Shown here in pieces: positions 5,444 through 8,384 of a stretch of 8,384 bases of DNA. Under the pieces are notes generated by a model. The model searched no databases. It saw only the letters and a list, made by a program, of their open reading frames with translations, and was not told where the DNA came from. Both the position numbers and the translations under genes were made by a program. Source of the DNA: an uncultured Rhodospirillales bacterium (GTDB lineage: Bacteria; Pseudomonadota; Alphaproteobacteria; Rhodospirillales; 2-02-FULL-58-16); assembly GCA_913053795.1 (NCBI GenBank), contig CAJXGZ010000094.1, forward strand, positions 1-8,384, written 5' to 3'. Numbering within the stretch: position 1 is the first letter of the stretch; every line of letters starts with the position of its first letter.

Positions 5444-7657
5444 CTATCGCATGGGCTCTTCCTGGATCGGGGGCTCGGGTTCCGGCTTTGGTTTTAGTTT
5501 TTCCTTCCCGGGCTCGGGGGCGGCGAGGGGCATCGCCGCCATGATGCGCCTGTAGATGCGGATCATGTCCTTGCCGTTGACAAGCAGCTTCCCCTTGCGG
5601 GTCAGCTCGATGTAGTAGGTGGCGAGCGGAGCGCCGTCGGGCGCCGGTTGGGCGCCGGCGAGCTCGTGGATCATGGTGAGAATCAGGGTTTGCGCCGCCT
5701 GCCCGGGCTTGCGGGCGCTGGCTTCGATGTAATCCTCAAGGCCCCGCGCCATGACGTCGAAGCCGCCGGAAAAGCCGTAGAGCGCCTTGGCGTCGGCTTT
5801 GAGCGCCCCCTTGGCGCGCATGGCGGCTTTGAGGGCGTCGAAGCTGGCTTCGGCGGAAATGCGGGTCTTGGACTTCTCGAGGCTCTTGAACATGCTCTTG
5901 GAGAAGTCCTGGGCAAGCACGGCGTCGACGGCGGGACCGCCCAGGGTTTTCCCGGTTGCGGGCTTGACCCCGGGCGCGGCCCCAGGAGAGGGGATAGAGG
6001 AGGCTTTTGTCGGCTCCGCAAAGGACTCGGCGAAGCCCATCATGAAGCCGGCGATGACGACGTTGAACAATCCGTCCAAGGGAAGGCGCTCGATCTTAAA
6101 GGCGCCGCCGGCTTTGAGGGGGAGGTAGCCGGACATCTCGTCTTTGGTATCGGAAAATGCGCCGCCGTGAGCGTAGGACAAGCCGAAGGTAAGCCGGGGA
6201 AAGTCAAGGTCCGCGGCGAATCCGAAAGTGACGCCGTCGGCGCCGCCGAGCGTCGCGCCGTCCTTGTCCAGGATTTCCGCCTTGTTTAAGTTCGCCTTGA
6301 CGGAAGCGCTGAAAGTGATGGGCGGCGACTTTTTAGCGGCGGCGGATTTAGGCTGGAGCATCCCGGCGAACTTGGCCGCCAGGGCCTTGGGGTCAAAACC
6401 CTTGAGGACGTAGTCGACGGCGGCGGACTGCAAGCGCGCGCGAACCGGGCCGCCGGGCTCGGCGATGGTGATCCCGCCCAGCTCCATCCACGACGGACCG
6501 CCCCAGATTCCCGGCGCGGTCTCCGACAGGTTGATGATGTTGGTAAGGCGCTCGGCTTTGATAATGAAGGATTTTTCTGAATCCCGGACCATAAAGTCGC
6601 TAAGCTCGGCGTCGGACTCCGTATAGGCGTTGAGCTCGGGGCGCCAAATCCCGGTGAAGCGCCTGACCTTGTAGGTGATGATGTATTCGGTTCCGTCAAG
6701 CTTGGGTTTGAAGCGGATCAGGTTCTGCTCCACCTCCGCCACTTGGTAGGCGCGGGGCTCTCCGGCGGCGTCAAGCTGGTCTTCGACCGGTTTGAACTTG
6801 AGCTTGGCGCGGCCGACGAAAAAGGCGCCGCCGCGGGCGTTGGTGAGCCTTAAAGGGGGGATGGAGACGTTGAACCAGCCGTCGCCGGCTTCCCTCACCC
6901 GCAGCAAACCTTGCACCTCCAGCTTGCCGCCCACGGGGGCGCGCTTGTTGAGGGCGTCGAGCAGGGTTTTGCGGATGCGCCCGGCGCTGGCGTTCGGGTC
7001 GGCCTCCTCGTCGGAGAGCTCCTGATCCAGCGTCGACATGGGCTTATAGCCGCCGTCGTACATTTGATAGAGCGTCAGCTCGGAATCAAAATCCCCCTGC
7101 TCCGCCGCCTTGGCGAGCCATTGCTCCGCCTTCCTGAAGTCGATGAGCCCGCCGCCCAGCTTGCCGGCGAAAATCTGTCCGAGCATTTTCTGGGACTCCA
7201 CGTGGCCCTTCTCGGCCGCCTTCCCGTACCACTTGGCGGCGTTGGACAAACTGAAGGGGACGCCCAAGCCCATCCGGTACAGTTCCGCGACCATGAACTG
7301 GCCCTTCAAGCTGTCCTTCTCGGCGGCCCTTTTGTACCACTGCCAGGCCATGGAGTCGTTGGCGGCGACCTTTTCTCCCGCCAAATAGAGATCGCCGAGA
7401 AGAAGCCGCGCCTTCACGTTTCCTTTGCGCGCGAGAAACTCTAGGTCCTTGAGGGCTTCAGTCGCGTCTTCGCCTTCCAGGGCGTCCTGAATTTTATTAA
7501 AGGATTCGGCTTCTTCCCTTGCCTTTTCCAGCGTGGCGGCGCCGTTTTCGGGAGCCTTTTCTTCGGCGGCGAGCGTGTTGAAGGCGCCCGCCGGCAGCAT
7601 GACCATCACGACCATGGACGCCGCCAGCCTTCTGATCCAACTTTCTCTCTTAGGCAT
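5444..7657 (-). CDS. Secreted Sel1-repeat protein with large uncharacterised C-terminal region
   Basis: The product is 737 residues from the ATG at 7657. That start opens with a clear signal peptide (MPKRESWIRRLAASMVVMVM..., cleavage near residue 30, TLA/AEE). The frame stays open to 7936, but the extra part has no signal character and overlaps the pilin gene. Residues about 75-190 hold three Sel1-like TPR repeats, recognisable from AWQWYKRAAEK, AAKWYGKAAEKGH and AEQWLAKAAEQGD. Residues about 220-715 form a beta-rich region of unknown type, including ATYYIELTRKGKLLVNGKDM near the end. The latter is reminiscent of DUF945/YdgA-like proteins, but only weakly so. A proline-rich charged tail closes the protein. 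Sel1 repeats usually mediate protein contacts, so a periplasmic scaffold or partner-binding role is plausible. It stands alone and is transcribed divergently from the pilin gene. Confidence 0.85.
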   Translation of the reverse strand: MPKRESWIRRLAASMVVMVMLPAGAFNTLAAEEKAPENGAATLEKAREEAESFNKIQDALEGEDATEALKDLEFLARKGNVKARLLLGDLYLAGEKVAANDSMAWQWYKRAAEKDSLKGQFMVAELYRMGLGVPFSLSNAAKWYGKAAEKGHVESQKMLGQIFAGKLGGGLIDFRKAEQWLAKAAEQGDFDSELTLYQMYDGGYKPMSTLDQELSDEEADPNASAGRIRKTLLDALNKRAPVGGKLEVQGLLRVREAGDGWFNVSIPPLRLTNARGGAFFVGRAKLKFKPVEDQLDAAGEPRAYQVAEVEQNLIRFKPKLDGTEYIITYKVRRFTGIWRPELNAYTESDAELSDFMVRDSEKSFIIKAERLTNIINLSETAPGIWGGPSWMELGGITIAEPGGPVRARLQSAAVDYVLKGFDPKALAAKFAGMLQPKSAAAKKSPPITFSASVKANLNKAEILDKDGATLGGADGVTFGFAADLDFPRLTFGLSYAHGGAFSDTKDEMSGYLPLKAGGAFKIERLPLDGLFNVVIAGFMMGFAESFAEPTKASSIPSPGAAPGVKPATGKTLGGPAVDAVLAQDFSKSMFKSLEKSKTRISAEASFDALKAAMRAKGALKADAKALYGFSGGFDVMARGLEDYIEASARKPGQAAQTLILTMIHELAGAQPAPDGAPLATYYIELTRKGKLLVNGKDMIRIYRRIMAAMPLAAPEPGKEKLKPKPEPEPPIQEEPMR

Positions 7658-7817
7658 TTCGCAGCGCTTCCCGAAGATATGAAATATAATAAAAACGTCG
7701 CCTAATTGGTTTTTGCATTCATCCAGGGTGAAAAAAGTATAAAATAAATAAGATGCAAGATAACGTTTCGCGTAAGTTCCAGCACCAGCCCTTAACATTA
7801 TTACAACTTGGCGCGCC
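7658..7817. promoter_or_regulatory. AT-rich divergent spacer between Sel1-repeat and pilin genes
   Basis: This 160-bp spacer is far richer in A and T than the rest of the window. Towards the pilin gene, TATAAA (7738-7743) with TTGCAT (7713-7718) at a long 19-bp spacing is a weak promoter candidate. Towards the Sel1-repeat gene, TATTAT on the minus strand (7686-7691) is a possible -10 without a good -35. AT-rich spacers of this kind often attract nucleoid proteins such as H-NS-like silencers; that is inference only. Confidence 0.35.
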
Positions 7818-8018
7818 ATGAGAAACAAAAAACAAATATCCACCGCCTTGAACAAAATTAAAATCGTGCGCCTTGATGATTCTGGCGCAACAGCGATTGA
7901 ATACGCGCTGATTGCGGGCTTGGTATTTCTCGCCATTGTTGGCGCGATTAATTATTACGCGGGAAGCCTAGGGAACCTATTCAACGAAGTCAGCAGTAAT
8001 GTTTTGGGGAGCCTTTAG
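7818..8018 (+). CDS. flp: Flp/Fap-type (type IVb) pilin subunit
   Basis: This 66-residue prepilin has a short basic leader, the diagnostic cleavage site DSG/ATAIEYALIAGL after Gly23, and a single hydrophobic helix (about 26-48). Glu lies at mature position +5 followed by Tyr, as in Flp pilins processed by the TadV/CpaA peptidase. Such pilins are assembled by the Tad machinery for surface adherence. No tad or cpa genes are in the window, so this is an orphan copy whose assembly genes would have to be elsewhere. No clear Shine-Dalgarno sequence precedes the ATG (upstream bases end CTTGGCGCGCC), although no better start exists. The gene is less GC-rich than its neighbours. It converges on the TPR remnant, 17 bp away. 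Confidence 0.92.
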   Translation: MRNKKQISTALNKIKIVRLDDSGATAIEYALIAGLVFLAIVGAINYYAGSLGNLFNEVSSNVLGSL

Positions 8019-8035
8019 CGTTTCCCTGACTGCGC

Positions 8036-8254
8036 TCACCGCAACATTCCCATAATCCTGAGCTCCTTCTCGGCGGATTCGTACTGGCGGTAGTTTGTGA
8101 CGCCGGTGTTCAGGGTTTTGCGGAAGAATTCCGCCGCTTTGTCCGCATTGCCGTTCATCAAGTAGTATTGCCCAAGGAAAAAGAATGCGACGCACTCTTT
8201 TTCCAGTTGTTTTTTCAAATCCGCGTCCTCGGCCTCGACGACCACCCAGCAGCG
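8036..8254 (-). pseudogene. C-terminal remnant of a TPR-repeat (NlpI-like) protein
   Basis: About 70 residues remain, ending at the TGA at 8036-8038. They contain a clear TPR-type helix pair, with ECVAFFFLGQYYLMNGNADK followed by AAEFFRKTLNTG and VTNYRQYESAEKEL. This resembles the C-terminal end of NlpI-like tetratricopeptide lipoproteins, which are normally several times longer and begin with a lipoprotein signal. Here nothing precedes the repeat except the 3' end of an unrelated reductase gene, whose stop is at 8257-8259. A GTG at 8245 could start a 69-residue protein, but no ribosome site precedes it. A 5'-truncated gene left after a deletion or rearrangement with its breakpoint near 8245-8257 is the simplest reading. 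The NlpI likeness is from memory. Confidence 0.6.
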
Positions 8255-8256
8255 GG

Positions 8257-8384
8257 CTAGTGGCGCTTGACGCCGCCGTACTTCATGCGGGTGTCATTCA
8301 TCGAGGCTGACCGTGCTTCGTCATCGCGGATGCCAGCGTCGACTACCTCACCGATGAACAGCGTATGCGAACCCAGATTATGTG
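8257..8384 (-). CDS. Flavin reductase-like (FMN-binding) protein, C-terminal part only
   Basis: The last 42 codons of a gene that continues beyond the right edge are visible, ending at the TAG at 8257-8259. The segment HNLGSHTLFIGEVVDAGIRD matches the characteristic final strand region of flavin reductase-like, flavoredoxin-type FMN-binding domains, where G-x-HTLFIGEVV closes the split barrel. The final residues (MNDTRMKYGGVKRH) include the usual aromatic/basic end. Such enzymes reduce FMN with NAD(P)H or pass electrons to partner proteins; the specific substrate cannot be told from this piece. It is on the same strand as, and directly upstream of, the truncated TPR remnant. Confidence 0.75.
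   Translation of the reverse strand, partial: HNLGSHTLFIGEVVDAGIRDDEARSASMNDTRMKYGGVKRH

Noticed and set aside
5648..6289. 213-codon plus-strand frame opposite the Sel1-repeat gene
   Set aside because: It is a Gly/Val/Glu-rich shadow frame with no motif; the minus-strand gene has a signal peptide and repeats.
7658..7936. 93-residue N-terminal extension of the Sel1-repeat protein
   Set aside because: It has no signal character, crosses the AT-rich regulatory spacer and overlaps the pilin gene; the ATG at 7657 opens with a proper signal peptide.
1..8384. CRISPR array, tRNA, rRNA, transposase or integrase
   Set aside because: No regularly spaced repeats, RNA gene signatures or recombinase motifs were found on either strand.

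Overview
The window reads as a GC-rich Gram-negative bacterial chromosome. An alphaproteobacterium, possibly Rhodospirillales-like, is my best guess. The basis is the high GC, the style of the LemA/DUF2207 pair and the Flp-type pilin. No rRNA or other firm taxonomic marker is present, so this is inference.

Layout from left to right. (1) 1-1122, minus strand: a NatA/NatB-type ABC export operon. The ATPase is intact. The permease is cut by the window edge and carries an apparent single-base frameshift near 207-222. (2) 1123-1478: a gene-free divergent regulatory region. It is dominated by a striking 266-bp nested inverted-repeat element (1191-1456) with a 34-bp outer stem and two inner stem-loop arms. 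It lies between a possible extended -10 promoter and the lemA ribosome binding site. (3) 1479-3964, plus strand: lemA followed by a translationally coupled DUF2207 membrane protein that ends in a poly-glycine tail encoded by (GGA)11. (4) 3956-5030: a lower-GC single-gene insert on the minus strand. It encodes an uncharacterised protein with RR signal-like N-terminus and a CC/C-x-H cluster. It is flanked by 44-bp imperfect direct repeats, each holding a Gly-Trp-stop end plus the sequence just downstream. (5) 5157-5399, plus strand: a small two-helix membrane protein. (6) 5444-7657, minus strand: a large secreted Sel1-repeat protein, convergent with the small gene. (7) 7658-8018: an AT-rich divergent spacer and an orphan Flp/Fap-type pilin gene. 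(8) 8036-8384, minus strand: a 5'-truncated TPR gene remnant lying directly behind the 3' end of a flavin-reductase-like gene.

Functional links. NatA and NatB would form one ATP-driven exporter if the frameshift is not real. LemA and DUF2207 proteins commonly occur together and are both envelope proteins, and here they overlap by one base. The rest of the window looks like accessory material, with an inserted gene, a fold-back repeat and gene debris. No tad/cpa pilus assembly genes, transposase, integrase, tRNA, rRNA or CRISPR array is visible. The strongest candidates for something undescribed are the 266-bp fold-back element upstream of lemA and the direct-repeat-flanked CC/DCNHG gene.
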